A stretch of DNA of 64,000 bases from Thiodiazotropha sp037384425 (GCA_037384425.1 JARROA010000022.1:30231-94230); one strand, 5' to 3'. Numbered from the stretch's first letter, positions 1 through 8,508 are shown. The notes: generated by a model from the sequence alone, not told the origin. Translations and numbers: made by a program.

Positions 1-135
1 AATGATCCCCACATTGGGTCTGAAACCGTCCGAATCTATCAAGTCAGTAGCCAAATCAGGTTTAAAATCGATGAGATTGATTCTTCCACAATCACTTGGG
101 AGCGGCAAGGAACGCCCAACATAAGCCTTTGCTAA
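1..135 (+). CDS. possible 3' end of an unidentified CDS
   Basis: Frame 1 is open from the first base to a TAA at 133-135, about 44 codons, so it may be the tail of a gene that starts outside the window. The residues include ETVRIYQVSSQIRF and an acidic stretch with IDEIDSS. No family is recognised. The composition is more AT-rich than the neighbours, and the open frame could be chance. Bases 136-223 hold nothing recognisable. Confidence 0.3.
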   Translation, partial: NDPHIGSETVRIYQVSSQIRFKIDEIDSSTITWERQGTPNISLC

Positions 136-223
136 TTCAGAAAATTCCTGTACTGTCTGCAGGGATTCGCGGACATCACCGCTGAATTGGCAGCACAATG
201 CCCGGCTATGGTGGGACAGCAGT

Positions 224-880
224 ATGGCACTGGCGATTTTTGATCTCGACAACACCCTTCTGGCAGGGGACTCCGACTATCTCTGGGGCCGATTCCTGGT
301 CGAAAAAGGGGCGGTAGACGGTAACCGTTATGAACGTGAGAACGAGCGTTTCTACCAGCTCTATAAAGAGGGCCGCCTCGACATCCTCGCGTTTCTGCGT
401 TTCTCCCTCGCCCCCCTGCACCAGCACCCCCGCGCCACGCTGGAGGCCTGGCGGGAAGAGTTTCTCGAGACGCATATCGCGCCGCTGATCAGCCAACAGG
501 CCCGACAACTGGTGGAGAAGCATCGCCAGGCCGGGGACACCCTGATGATCATCACCGCCACCAATGCCTTTGTCACCCGCCCGATCGCTCAGCGCTTCGG
601 CATCGAACACCTGATCGCCACCGAACCGGAAACCCTCGACGGCCACTACACCGGGGAAGTAGCCGGCGAGCCCAGCTTCCGCGAGGGCAAGGTCAACCGC
701 CTGGAAGCCTGGTTGCTGGAACACGACACCGATCTGCAGGGAAGCTGGTTCTATAGCGACTCGCACAATGATCTGCCCCTGCTCGAGCGGGTCGAGCATC
801 CGGTGGCGGTCGATCCCGACGATACCCTGACGCGGGTGGCGCAGGAACGCCAGTGGCCGATTCTCGAGCTGCACGGCTGA
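224..880 (+). CDS. HAD-IB family phosphatase (SerB-like)
   Basis: A 218-residue soluble haloacid-dehalogenase hydrolase. Motif I is DLDNT near residue 8 (nucleophile Asp plus acid/base Asp), motif II is the T in the IITATN segment near residue 110, and motif III/IV is YSDSHNDLPLL near residue 178. This layout matches the SerB/HAD-IB group, whose members dephosphorylate phosphoserine, histidinol phosphate or lipid phosphates. The length fits the short HAD-IB hydrolases often annotated next to housekeeping genes. The substrate cannot be told from sequence. It starts at the ATG preceding ALAIFDLDNT, and the fold begins at once, so no longer form is likely. Confidence 0.85.
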   Translation: MALAIFDLDNTLLAGDSDYLWGRFLVEKGAVDGNRYERENERFYQLYKEGRLDILAFLRFSLAPLHQHPRATLEAWREEFLETHIAPLISQQARQLVEKHRQAGDTLMIITATNAFVTRPIAQRFGIEHLIATEPETLDGHYTGEVAGEPSFREGKVNRLEAWLLEHDTDLQGSWFYSDSHNDLPLLERVEHPVAVDPDDTLTRVAQERQWPILELHG

Positions 881-1006
881 GATTGGTCCATACTTTACCC
901 GACAGGCCGCCACACCACGGCCGGACAGGCGCCGCAGCCGAGACAAAGCGTGCGGAGTGTCGATACCACGACAACCACCCCAGGGACTGACAATCAGGAG
1001 TTTTCG

Positions 1007-1243
1007 ATGGCCAACAGCGCCTTTTTCGCGGTACTCATCGTCCTCATTCTGGCCGTGCTCTACATCATGAAGGGGAGCGACAATCCGCCGGAGACCAGCT
1101 ACAACCAGACTCCGAAGGAGTATATCGAGCTGGTGGAGCAGAAGAAGGCGGCGCGACAGGCCGCCGAGGCAGTGGAGCAATCACTGCAGGAGAGTTCGCA
1201 AAAAGCGGATGAAGCCATGGACGCGGCCAGGTCTCAGCGCTGA
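1007..1243 (+). CDS. small membrane-anchored protein with coiled-coil tail
   Basis: A 78-residue protein. An N-terminal hydrophobic helix (residues 4-20, FFAVLIVLILAVLYIM) is followed by a polar, charged tail rich in E, K, A and Q that should form a helix or coiled coil. The frame is open further upstream, but the ATG at 1007 has a good Shine-Dalgarno (CAGGAG about 6 bases before it) and puts the membrane segment at the N-terminus, so I prefer it. The 3' end overlaps the convergent gene at 1234 by ten bases. No family is recognised. It is likely a one-pass inner-membrane protein of unknown role. Confidence 0.6.
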   Translation: MANSAFFAVLIVLILAVLYIMKGSDNPPETSYNQTPKEYIELVEQKKAARQAAEAVEQSLQESSQKADEAMDAARSQR

Positions 1244-1635
1244 CAGAAGGGACGTTCGTCCGGATTCTCCACCGCGTCGACGATCGCATTCACCAGTTGG
1301 CCCACTTCTTCGGGTGAAATCGCCGACAGTATCCGCTGCATCAGCTTGGGATCCACGGCGGCCTGCACCACCCGTCCGTCGGCCAGGGTCACATTGACAC
1401 CGGCCGTATGCACATGCGATTGGCCCTCGGCCTCGGCCACCAGCGATTCGTTCATCTCGAGCATCTGATCGTAGAAGGCCTCGATTTTCTCATCCAGCTC
1501 ATCCTCCAGATCCTCCGGCAGCGCGACTAGCCAACCCTCATCGCCCGTTGAGGCCTGAGGTTGCAGGCCGAGCGATTCGAGGTAGTCGATAAAACGACGC
1601 CAGGGACGCTCGTCGAAAAAGATATATTCCAGCAT
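1234..1635 (-). CDS. hypothetical protein, conserved-looking, acidic
   Basis: About 133 residues when started at the ATG for MLEYIFFDERPW. The upstream in-frame ATG at 1656 would add seven residues without improving the Shine-Dalgarno. The protein is soluble, acidic and has no signal peptide. It begins with an aromatic-rich segment, has a helical middle rich in E, D and L, and a later segment TLADGRVVQAAVDPKLM that looks like a small beta unit. The C-terminus NPDERPFCQR overlaps the convergent gene at 1007-1243. I do not recognise the family with certainty. Confidence 0.6.
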   Translation of the reverse strand: MLEYIFFDERPWRRFIDYLESLGLQPQASTGDEGWLVALPEDLEDELDEKIEAFYDQMLEMNESLVAEAEGQSHVHTAGVNVTLADGRVVQAAVDPKLMQRILSAISPEEVGQLVNAIVDAVENPDERPFCQR

Positions 1636-1736
1636 GTTATTAACCCGGCAACTCAATATGTCCGCGGGCTCACCGTTTGAGCCACCCGTGTTGTTAGGCT
1701 GTCATCGTACCAATACTACTTTCGGGAGCAGTTGCC

Positions 1737-2138
1737 ATGCGCCGCAGAAATTTTCTTCACAGCCTGCTCGGCGGATTGGGGATCGGCCTCGGACGTCCAG
1801 TCTACGCAAAAATCGCCCCAACCCAAAGCCGTCGCAGACTGCTGCTTCAGGAGTCGCCACTGGCCGGGTTTCAATACCACCGGGCCACTGCGATCTGGCC
1901 TTTTCTCCGTGTCGGCGAACCCTTACTCCTGAGACGCGAACCGAGCAATCCGCACGATCGCTACGCGGTGGCGGTCTGGTTCAAGAACGAACATCTGGGC
2001 TACATCCCGCGGCGGGAGAACCGGACCCTGGCCATGCTCATGGACCAGGGACAGCGTCTGGACGCACGCATCGTGCGGCTGCTGGATGAACGCAATCCCT
2101 GGCGCAAGATACGCATCCGTGTGGAGATGCTCTCTTGA
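1737..2138 (+). CDS. HIRAN-domain protein with Tat-like signal
   Basis: A 133-residue protein. Residues 1-25 look like a twin-arginine signal (RRRNFL, then a glycine-rich hydrophobic stretch and an AKA-type cleavage region). Residues 36-130 are a HIRAN domain: FQYHRA at the start, LLLRREPSNPHDRYAVAVW with the conserved N-P-x-D pattern, then HLGYIPRREN. HIRAN domains are known from Rad5/HLTF helicases, where they bind DNA ends, and also stand alone in bacteria. A possible export signal on such a domain is odd, and its function outside the cytoplasm is unknown. Confidence 0.75.
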   Translation: MRRRNFLHSLLGGLGIGLGRPVYAKIAPTQSRRRLLLQESPLAGFQYHRATAIWPFLRVGEPLLLRREPSNPHDRYAVAVWFKNEHLGYIPRRENRTLAMLMDQGQRLDARIVRLLDERNPWRKIRIRVEMLS

Positions 2139-2144
2139 TACGGT

Positions 2145-2765
2145 TCAACGGATGCGCAGTCCACCCGGACGTCTCGGACCTTGTGAACTGTGCTGCCGAA
2201 TGCCTTCGATACCCAGTTCGAACTGCATCCGCCTGGCGGCTTCGCCGAGGAACTTGGTGATGCCGAAATCGGCCAGGGTGATCTGCGTGGTACCCTCGAA
2301 ACCCATACGATAGCCGCCCCAGGGGTCTGTACCCGAACCCACCCGCTTGACCTGGATTTCGATCGCGCGGGTCACCCCGTGCAGGGTCAGTTCGCCTGTC
2401 AGCACCCCCCTGTCCTCACCTGTCGGCCGATAGGAGGTGGAGACGAATCGCGCAGTAGGATACCGCTCCACGTCGAGAATATCGTCGTCCCGCAGATGCC
2501 CGTCGCGCTCGGCATGGTTGGTGTCGATACTGGCGGTTTCGATCTCCACCTCGACTGTCGCCGTTTCCGGGGCATTGTCGTCATAGCTGAAACGACCGCT
2601 GAAACGGTTGAAACGTCCGCTCAGCCAGCTGAAGCCGAGATGGCCGATGCGGAACTGAATGAAGGCATGCCCTCCCTGGGTGTCGATGACATAGTCCGAG
2701 GCCGATACGGTCCCCCCCATCAGCAGCCCCAGCAGCAGCACAGCTCGCAAAATCGATCTCAACAC
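2145..2765 (-). CDS. YceI family periplasmic lipid-binding protein
   Basis: A 206-residue protein. A Sec signal peptide occupies residues 1-22 (hydrophobic core LLLGLLMGG, cleavage after SAS), followed by a YceI beta-barrel. The barrel begins YVIDTQGGHAFIQFRIGHLGFSWLSG, has the characteristic VEIETASIDTNHAERDGHLR segment and the terminal IGVTRAIEIQV-type strand region. YceI proteins bind isoprenoid or other hydrophobic ligands in the periplasm. The length is normal for the family. It is convergent with the HIRAN gene, with only six bases between the stop codons. Confidence 0.9.
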   Translation of the reverse strand: MLRSILRAVLLLGLLMGGTVSASDYVIDTQGGHAFIQFRIGHLGFSWLSGRFNRFSGRFSYDDNAPETATVEVEIETASIDTNHAERDGHLRDDDILDVERYPTARFVSTSYRPTGEDRGVLTGELTLHGVTRAIEIQVKRVGSGTDPWGGYRMGFEGTTQITLADFGITKFLGEAARRMQFELGIEGIRQHSSQGPRRPGGLRIR

Positions 2766-2893
2766 CGCTCTCCTCCACCTGAAATGCCGTTACTTCACAC
2801 CTGTAGACAGCCAGTCCGGGTGATCGATTCAAACCTGCCCCGCAGCGCCGTCCCGGATGACTTGGCCGGGGCGTTGTGGGCTATACTCAGGAC

Positions 2894-3307
2894 ATGGAAA
2901 ACAAAGACACCGGGAAGGTCCGACTGAAGGTTGTGGATAACCGTTATCTGCATGCGGTCATTTACACTGACGGAGAGATCACCGAGCATGACATCAAGCC
3001 GGTCACCAGTTTTCTCGACCAGTTCCAAGCCCCGGTTCCTGCCCTGATCGAGCGTCTGGGGCACTACTCCATATCGGTGTTGGTACAGATCGCCATGATG
3101 CAGCAGACCAAACACCGGTTGAAGGCGGTAGCCTTCATCGAGCGCAATCACCGGGACGTGATCATGACCCGCATCGCCGCCAGCACCTATTTCCGCGACG
3201 TGGAGGTCAGATCCTTCTACGACCGCGACGAGGCGCTGGAGTGGCTCTCCCAATACTTCACGGATCAGCCGCTATTGCCCAAAACCGGCGTCCAGGCCCA
3301 CGCCTAG
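2894..3307 (+). CDS. STAS/SpoIIAA-like protein of unknown role
   Basis: A 137-residue soluble protein. Alternating beta and alpha segments (RLKVVDNRYLHAVIYTDGEIT, AVAFIERNHRDVIMTRIA, DVEVRSFYDRDEALEWLSQYF) resemble the SpoIIAA/STAS-like fold, in which a late strand followed by a D-x-x-E-A-x-x-W-L helix is typical. The serine phosphorylated in true anti-sigma antagonists is not obvious. The ATG at 2894 begins a charged N-terminus. An in-frame ATG at 2876 is possible but lacks a better Shine-Dalgarno. No partner kinase lies nearby. Confidence 0.5.
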   Translation: MENKDTGKVRLKVVDNRYLHAVIYTDGEITEHDIKPVTSFLDQFQAPVPALIERLGHYSISVLVQIAMMQQTKHRLKAVAFIERNHRDVIMTRIAASTYFRDVEVRSFYDRDEALEWLSQYFTDQPLLPKTGVQAHA

Positions 3308-3323
3308 TCTAGTTTGTACTCCG

Positions 3324-3785
3324 TCACACCGGCAATGCCGTCTTGTCCACCACCCGTCGCATGACAAAGCTGGAGTGGACCCCGGTCACCCCCTCGATGC
3401 GGGTGATCCTGTTGAGCAGCAGATCCTGATAGGCCTGCATATCCCGCACCACCACCTTGACCTGATAGTCCGCGTCCTGGCCGGTAATGAGCAGACACTC
3501 GAGCACCTCGGGCAGAGCCGAGATCTTGGCCTCGAAGTTGGCGAAACGCTCCGGCGTATGACGATCCATGGAGATGTGGATCAGCGCCATCAGACTCAAG
3601 CCGAGCCTGTTCGGATCGAGATGGGCCCGATAGCCGGTGATCACCCCCGACTCTTCCAGGGCACGCACCCGCCGCAGGCAGGGCGAGGGAGAGAGGCCAA
3701 TGGCATCCGCCAGATCCTGATTGCTGATCCGGCCATCCTCCTGCAGGGTCTCGAGTATTCGTCTGTCGTAGCGATCCAGATCCAT
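3324..3785 (-). CDS. Lrp/AsnC family transcriptional regulator
   Basis: 153 residues starting at MDLDRYDRRIL, a classic Lrp N-terminus. Residues 1-60 form the winged helix-turn-helix (ILETLQEDGRISNQDLADAIGLSPSPCLRRV) and residues 65-150 the RAM ligand-binding domain (VLECLLITGQDADYQVKVVV). The frame is open upstream to 3857, but that extension runs into the AT-rich promoter region and is not conserved in type. It is divergent from leuA across a 317-base region with an AT-rich stretch near 3815-3850, so it may control leuA, itself or both in response to an amino acid. This is inferred from position. Confidence 0.9.
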   Translation of the reverse strand: MDLDRYDRRILETLQEDGRISNQDLADAIGLSPSPCLRRVRALEESGVITGYRAHLDPNRLGLSLMALIHISMDRHTPERFANFEAKISALPEVLECLLITGQDADYQVKVVVRDMQAYQDLLLNRITRIEGVTGVHSSFVMRRVVDKTALPV

Positions 3786-4016
3786 TACATTGCTCGCTTT
3801 CCAGCGATTGGAAAATAATATTCTAACATTATATTTTTTATTAGCACATATCTTCATTATTAAGCCAAATTAACGCACAACTCGCAATCATTTGCCCTAC
3901 GACCTGCTCTAAGCTTTCACCATCGGCCACAAGCCACCTACTACGCCCCAGCCACAAGCCCGGGGCGAGAACGACAAGCCCCACAAAGGCGTGTTCGACG
4001 CAGTCAAAACCGATTT

Positions 4017-4051
4017 CGGGGTCGGCAGGGGGAACCTGCCGACCAGCCCCG
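4017..4051 (+). promoter_or_regulatory. strong hairpin in the leuA leader
   Basis: A perfect 10-bp stem (GGTCGGCAGG, loop GGGAA, CCTGCCGACC at 4020-4044) is extended by outer GGG/CCC pairing across a two-base bulge to about 4017-4051. It lies about 52 bases before the leuA start, in the 3786-4102 region. No T-run follows, so it is not a simple terminator. It could act as an mRNA leader structure. I found no convincing leucine-rich leader peptide upstream. Confidence 0.5.
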
Positions 4052-4102
4052 AGAGTGATTTCGCCTACAGCGCGACATGACACCCTAACCAGGAGCCAGG
4101 AC

Positions 4103-5770
4103 GTGAAACGATTCGACCACACCAAATACCGCCCCACCACGGGCATGCCGATGCCTGATCGGCAATGGCCCGACAACAGCCTGACCCGGGCCCCGATCTG
4201 GGCCAGCGTCGACCTGCGTGACGGCAACCAGGCCCTGCTGGAGCCGATGAACGTGGTACAGAAACGGGCGCTCTGGGAGCTGCTGGTGAAGATCGGATTG
4301 AAGCAGATCGAGGTCGGCTTCCCCGCCGCCAGTCAGCCCGACTACGACTTCGTGCGCTGGCTCATCGAAGGCGACAACATACCCGACGACGTCACCATCC
4401 AGGTCCTGGTGCAGGCCAGGCAGGAGCTGGTCAGCCGCACTTTCGAGGCCCTCGCCGGGGTGAAACGCGCCATCGTGCACGTCTACAACTCCACCTCCAC
4501 GGTGCAGCGCGAACGGGTCTTCGACCGCGACCGGGACGGCATCAAGGCGATCGCGGTGGCGGGCGCGGAGATGCTGCAGCGGGAGGCCGCCCGCTACCCC
4601 GACACCGCCTGGACCTTCCAGTATTCACCGGAGAGCTTCTCCAACACCGAATGGGACTATGCGGTGGAGGTCTGTGACGCGGTGATCGACGTCTGGCAGC
4701 CCAGCCCGGAAAATCCCTGCATCATCAACCTGCCGGCCACGGTGGAGAGCAGCACACCGAACCGCTTCGCCGACCAGGTGGAGTATTTCTGCCGGCAGAT
4801 CTCCCGCCGCGACGCCATCCAGGTCTCGGTCCACACCCACAACGACCGCGGCAGCGCGGTGGCGGCCGCCGAACTGGCGATCCTGGCCGGTGCCGACCGG
4901 GTCGAGGGCACCTTGCTGGGCAACGGCGAGCGCACCGGCAACATGGACATCGTCACCCTGGCGATGAACCTCTACAGCCAGGGAGTAGACCCCGAACTCG
5001 ACCTCTCGCAGCCTGACGAGATCATCCGCGTCTACACCGAGTGCACCGACCTGCCCGTCCACCCGCGTCATCCCTGGGTCGGCGAACTGGTCTACACCGC
5101 CTTCTCCGGTTCTCATCAGGATGCGATCAGCAAATGCCTCCATCGCCAGCAGCCGGACGAGCCCTGGCAGGTGGCCTATCTGCCCATCGATCCGCAGGAT
5201 ATAGGCCGCGACTACCAGGCGGTGATCCGGGTCAACAGCCAGTCGGGCAAGGGCGGAGTCGCCTATGTACTGGAGCGGGATTACGGCCTGGTGCTGCCAC
5301 GCTGGATCCAGGTGGAGCTGGCAGTCTTGGTGCAGCGTCTCAGCGAAGCGCAAGCGGGTGAAATCGACAGCGCCATGATCCATCGGCTGTTCCTTCAGCA
5401 CTTCGTGGCAGACAGTGCGCCGATCACGCTCGAAGGCTACCGCATCGACCGTCAGAAGGATCAGGATGTGATTGAAGCCCGTATCATTGAATCGGGCCAT
5501 GCCCGTTCCATCCACGGTTGCGGCGAAGGCGCCATCTCCGCCTTCATCGATGCCTGCACCTGTGCCTTCGGACGCCAGATTCAGGTTGTCGACTACAGCG
5601 AACATGCCATTGGCGAAGGTACGGACGCGGAGGCGGTGGCCTATCTCCTGCTCGACATGGAGGGAGAACGGATAGCCGGCGCCGCTTTCGACCACGACAG
5701 CCTCAGTGCAACACTGAAATCGGTACTCTCCGCCCTCAACCTGGCGCAGCGGGCGCGCCAGGCCGCCTAG
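4103..5770 (+). CDS. leuA: 2-isopropylmalate synthase, long (LeuA2-type)
   Basis: 555 residues. Catalyses condensation of 2-oxoisovalerate with acetyl-CoA, the first committed step of leucine synthesis. The TIM-barrel domain begins with WASVDLRDGNQALLEP (metal-binding DLRDGNQ) and has the HTHNDRG metal/substrate motif near residue 250. The C-terminal third is the leucine-binding regulatory domain. The start is the GTG at 4103, seven bases after AGGAG. It gives the N-terminus KRFDHTKYRPTTGMPMPDRQW seen in this family after the initiator, and the upstream in-frame ATG at 4055 would cross the leader hairpin's downstream flank. Confidence 0.93.
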   Translation: MKRFDHTKYRPTTGMPMPDRQWPDNSLTRAPIWASVDLRDGNQALLEPMNVVQKRALWELLVKIGLKQIEVGFPAASQPDYDFVRWLIEGDNIPDDVTIQVLVQARQELVSRTFEALAGVKRAIVHVYNSTSTVQRERVFDRDRDGIKAIAVAGAEMLQREAARYPDTAWTFQYSPESFSNTEWDYAVEVCDAVIDVWQPSPENPCIINLPATVESSTPNRFADQVEYFCRQISRRDAIQVSVHTHNDRGSAVAAAELAILAGADRVEGTLLGNGERTGNMDIVTLAMNLYSQGVDPELDLSQPDEIIRVYTECTDLPVHPRHPWVGELVYTAFSGSHQDAISKCLHRQQPDEPWQVAYLPIDPQDIGRDYQAVIRVNSQSGKGGVAYVLERDYGLVLPRWIQVELAVLVQRLSEAQAGEIDSAMIHRLFLQHFVADSAPITLEGYRIDRQKDQDVIEARIIESGHARSIHGCGEGAISAFIDACTCAFGRQIQVVDYSEHAIGEGTDAEAVAYLLLDMEGERIAGAAFDHDSLSATLKSVLSALNLAQRARQAA

Positions 5771-5897
5771 TTCGACCGGCGGCAGTCGCTGCCGCCGGAT
5801 TTTTCTGCTTCTCCGAGCCGCGCTCCGACGGTTGATTTCGCCTGGAAAACCACCTAAGGTGCATATCGATTATTGGAATATTTAAAGGAATCAATCC

Positions 5898-6959
5898 ATG
5901 TATCATCAGCCTACAAGGATGTGGCGAGTCGCCCTCCTTACCCTTCTGCTGCTTCCTTTGGTCCTCCCAGCCGAGCCCCACCATGGTGAAGCGGGGCACT
6001 CCCGCTGGCAGATGGAGGAGCTGCTGGAATCGGGCCGCTATCCCTTCGCCATCGGACATCGCGGATATGGGGAGAACGACGGCAGCGATCCCGAACGGCC
6101 GCTTGAAAACAGCCTCGAAGCCGTCACCCGGGCCTTCGAAAAGGGGAGCCAGGCCGTGGAGGTCGATGTGGTGCTCACCGCGGACGGCCAGGTGGTGGCC
6201 CTGCACGACGACTATCTGGAAGACCTCACCTGCCTCAATCAGCTGAGTTTCGATGAACTGCGCGCTCGAGTGCCTTCAGCCACCAAACTGAGACAGATCC
6301 TGAACAGGGCACGCCGCTACACCCGGCAAAGCCACAGCGAACGACCGTCGGGTCTGGTCATGGTCGAGATCAAGCCCCCCGCACCCCTGTGCGACGCGGA
6401 CGACAATGACCAGATCCCCCTGGCGGACACCGTGGTCTCGGTGATCCGGCACAGCCAGATGAGTAGACAGGTACTGATCGAGTCCTTCTCTCCGGAAATC
6501 CTCGGCCGGGTGGCGGAGACGGCACCCGAATTGCCCCGCATGCTCGCCATCAGCGCCTATCAACTGTTGACGCCCGCCGAGATCGAAGCCTACACCGGGA
6601 TGACGGTCAACCTGCTCGACAAGCCCTCTGCCTATGGCCTGCAATGGGTGGAAGTGGGCGGTCTGTTCCGGGCGCCACTCTACGGCTCGGCCGGCGACTA
6701 CCTCTTCACGCTCGCCGCCAGCGAATCCCGAGCCGCCTCCATCGACAAGCTGGTGGTGCAGCTGCTCGAGGCACAGGCACCCGGCATGAGCGCCCTGCTA
6801 TTCACCCAGCTGCATCAGATCGGTCAACGGGTATTGGTCTATACCGTCAACGACGAAGCCGAATGGATGCTGCTGGCGAGTCTGGGTGTCGACGGGATCT
6901 TTACCGACGACATACCGATGGGGCTGTCACTTGAGGGGATCGGATCTGCCGCCCCCTGA
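5898..6959 (+). CDS. glycerophosphodiester phosphodiesterase, exported
   Basis: 353 residues. A signal peptide (residues 8-25, VALLTLLLLPLVLPAEP) precedes a GDPD TIM barrel. Catalytic features are visible: IGHRGYGEN near residue 53 (His-Arg-Gly), LENSLEAV (Asn-Ser), EVDVVLTADGQVVALHDDYL (metal-binding E-x-D and catalytic His), and VEIKPP later. The C-terminal VYTVNDEAEWMLLASLGVDGIFTDD is the family's closing motif. It should hydrolyse glycerophosphodiesters to glycerol-3-phosphate and alcohol in the periplasm. It is monocistronic and convergent with argG. Confidence 0.9.
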   Translation: MYHQPTRMWRVALLTLLLLPLVLPAEPHHGEAGHSRWQMEELLESGRYPFAIGHRGYGENDGSDPERPLENSLEAVTRAFEKGSQAVEVDVVLTADGQVVALHDDYLEDLTCLNQLSFDELRARVPSATKLRQILNRARRYTRQSHSERPSGLVMVEIKPPAPLCDADDNDQIPLADTVVSVIRHSQMSRQVLIESFSPEILGRVAETAPELPRMLAISAYQLLTPAEIEAYTGMTVNLLDKPSAYGLQWVEVGGLFRAPLYGSAGDYLFTLAASESRAASIDKLVVQLLEAQAPGMSALLFTQLHQIGQRVLVYTVNDEAEWMLLASLGVDGIFTDDIPMGLSLEGIGSAAP

Positions 6960-6984
6960 GGCTGCGTAACCCACAATCCCAAAC

Positions 6985-7041
6985 GGTGCGGCAAGCCGCG
7001 CCCTACCGGTGATCTGAACGTAGGGTGCGGCTTGTCGCACC
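6985..7041. repeat. inverted repeat, TAGGGTGCGGC family
   Basis: Two 21-base arms, at 6985-7005 and 7021-7041, are inverted copies with two mismatches (core TAGGGTGCGGCTTG). They lie just downstream of the gdpD stop. It looks like a REP-type palindromic intergenic element, related in style to the GTGGGGC elements nearby. Confidence 0.7.
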
Positions 7042-7067
7042 TGAAAACTTGGAATAGGACAGCACGA

Positions 7068-7102
7068 GAAAAAGCCGACCATCGCGAGATGGCCGACTTT
7101 TC
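7068..7102. terminator. bidirectional rho-independent terminator between gdpD and argG
   Basis: An 11-bp stem (7073-7083 with 7088-7098, loop GCGA) pairs fully, with two wobble pairs when read on the minus strand. It is followed by five T on the minus strand and by a TTTT run (7098-7101) on the plus strand. It sits between the convergent gdpD and argG genes and should terminate both, more strongly argG. Confidence 0.7.
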
Positions 7103-7138
7103 TGCTTTGGGGTGCGAACAGAGGCCCGGGTTTACCGC

Positions 7139-7207
7139 TAGGGTGGGGCCCCAGCCCCACCAAAATGCCGATCACCAGGTATCACGGTGGGGCAGAGCCC
7201 CACCCTA
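7139..7207. repeat. GTGGGGC palindromic repeat, copy 1
   Basis: TAGGGTGGGGC near 7139 is repeated in inverted form as GCCCCACCCTA near 7196-7206, with further GTGGGGC/GCCCCAC palindromes inside. The same core recurs at 10063-10130 and 37268-37290. It is typical of dispersed bacterial REP-like elements. Confidence 0.7.
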
Positions 7208-7237
7208 CACACTGCCCTAGGATCGTCTGTCAGCGAC

Positions 7238-8464
7238 TTATCTGCGTGACTTCTTGCCCGCGGCCACCCGCAGGCGCAGGGCGTTGAGCTTGATGAAGCC
7301 CTCAGCGTCCTTCTGGTCATAGGCGCCGGCGTCGTCCTCGAAGGTGGCGATCGACTCGTCGAACAGGCTATCGGTCTCCGACTTGCGGCCAACTACGTAG
7401 ACATTGCCCTTGTAGAGCTTCAACCTTACCAGGCCGTTGACCACCTTCTGGGTCTCGTCGATGGCGGCCTGCAGCATCAGGCGCTCAGGGGCGAACCAGT
7501 AGCCGTTGTAGATCAGCTTGGCGTAACGCGGCATCAGTTCGTCCTTCATGTGGGCCGCCTCCCGGTCGAGGGTCAGCGACTCCATGGCGCGATGAGCCTT
7601 GAGCAGGATGGTGCCGCCGGGGGTCTCGTAGCAGCCGCGGGACTTCATGCCCACATAGCGGTTCTCCACGATGTCGGCGCGGCCGATGCCGTTGGCGCCG
7701 CCCAGCTGGTTGAGCTTCAGCAGCAGTTGCGCGGGAGAGAGTTTTTCGCCGTCGATGGAGACGGGATCGCCCTGTTCGAAACCGATCTCGATATAGCTGG
7801 GCTGGTCCGGCGCCTGTTCGGGGGAGACCGACCAGCGCCACATGTCGTTACTCGGTTCGTTCCAGGGATCCTCCAGGTCGTAACCCTCATAAGAGATGTG
7901 CAGCAGATTGGCGTCCATCGAATAGGGTGACTTCTTGCCCTCGCGCTTCATCTCGATGGAGATGCCATGGGCCTCGGCATAGGCCAGCAGTTTCTCGCGG
8001 GAGTTGAGATCCCACTCGCGCCAGGGCGCGATCACCTTGATGTCGGGGCGCAGGGCGTAGGCACCCAGTTCGAAGCGCACCTGGTCGTTACCCTTGCCGG
8101 TGGCACCGTGGGCGATGGCGTCGGCGCCGGTCTCGTTGGCGATCTCGATCAACCGCTTGGCGATCAGCGGGCGGGCAATGGAGGTGCCGAGCAGGTACTC
8201 GCCCTCGTAGATGGCGTTGGCGCGGAACATGGGAAAGACATAATCGCGCACGAACTCCTCGGTCAGATCCTCGATATAGATCTCCTTGATACCGGCGGCT
8301 TCCGCCTTGCCGCGTACCGGCTCGACCTCTTCGCCCTGACCGATATCGGCGGTGAAGGTGACCACCTCGCATTGATACTCGTCCTGCAGCCACTTGACGA
8401 TAATCGAGGTATCCAGGCCGCCCGAATAGGCCAGCACGACCTTGTTTATGCCTGCTTTCGACAT
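7238..8464 (-). CDS. argG: argininosuccinate synthase
   Basis: 408 residues. Joins citrulline and aspartate using ATP in the seventh step of arginine synthesis. The N-terminus has the PP-loop ATP pyrophosphatase motif AYSGGLDTS (residues 10-18). Other family signatures follow: TADIGQGEE, HGATGKGNDQVRFE, and SPYSMDANLLHISYEG. The length matches the usual 400-410. Downstream lies a terminator, upstream a perfect TATAAT -10 box, and no other arginine gene is adjacent. Confidence 0.97.
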   Translation of the reverse strand: MSKAGINKVVLAYSGGLDTSIIVKWLQDEYQCEVVTFTADIGQGEEVEPVRGKAEAAGIKEIYIEDLTEEFVRDYVFPMFRANAIYEGEYLLGTSIARPLIAKRLIEIANETGADAIAHGATGKGNDQVRFELGAYALRPDIKVIAPWREWDLNSREKLLAYAEAHGISIEMKREGKKSPYSMDANLLHISYEGYDLEDPWNEPSNDMWRWSVSPEQAPDQPSYIEIGFEQGDPVSIDGEKLSPAQLLLKLNQLGGANGIGRADIVENRYVGMKSRGCYETPGGTILLKAHRAMESLTLDREAAHMKDELMPRYAKLIYNGYWFAPERLMLQAAIDETQKVVNGLVRLKLYKGNVYVVGRKSETDSLFDESIATFEDDAGAYDQKDAEGFIKLNALRLRVAAGKKSRR

Positions 8465-8502
8465 CTACTCTCTCCCGGTGATTGGGGCTTGAAAAGTCGG
8501 GC

Positions 8503-8508
8503 ATTATA
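8503..8508 (-). promoter_or_regulatory. -10 box of argG promoter
   Basis: Read on the minus strand the bases are TATAAT, 39 bases upstream of the argG ATG. No good -35 hexamer lies 16-18 bases further on, so an activator or a weak -35 is implied. Confidence 0.45.

Noticed and set aside
3880..4016. A leucine-rich leader peptide for leuA
   Set aside because: No start codon followed by a run of leucine codons was found.
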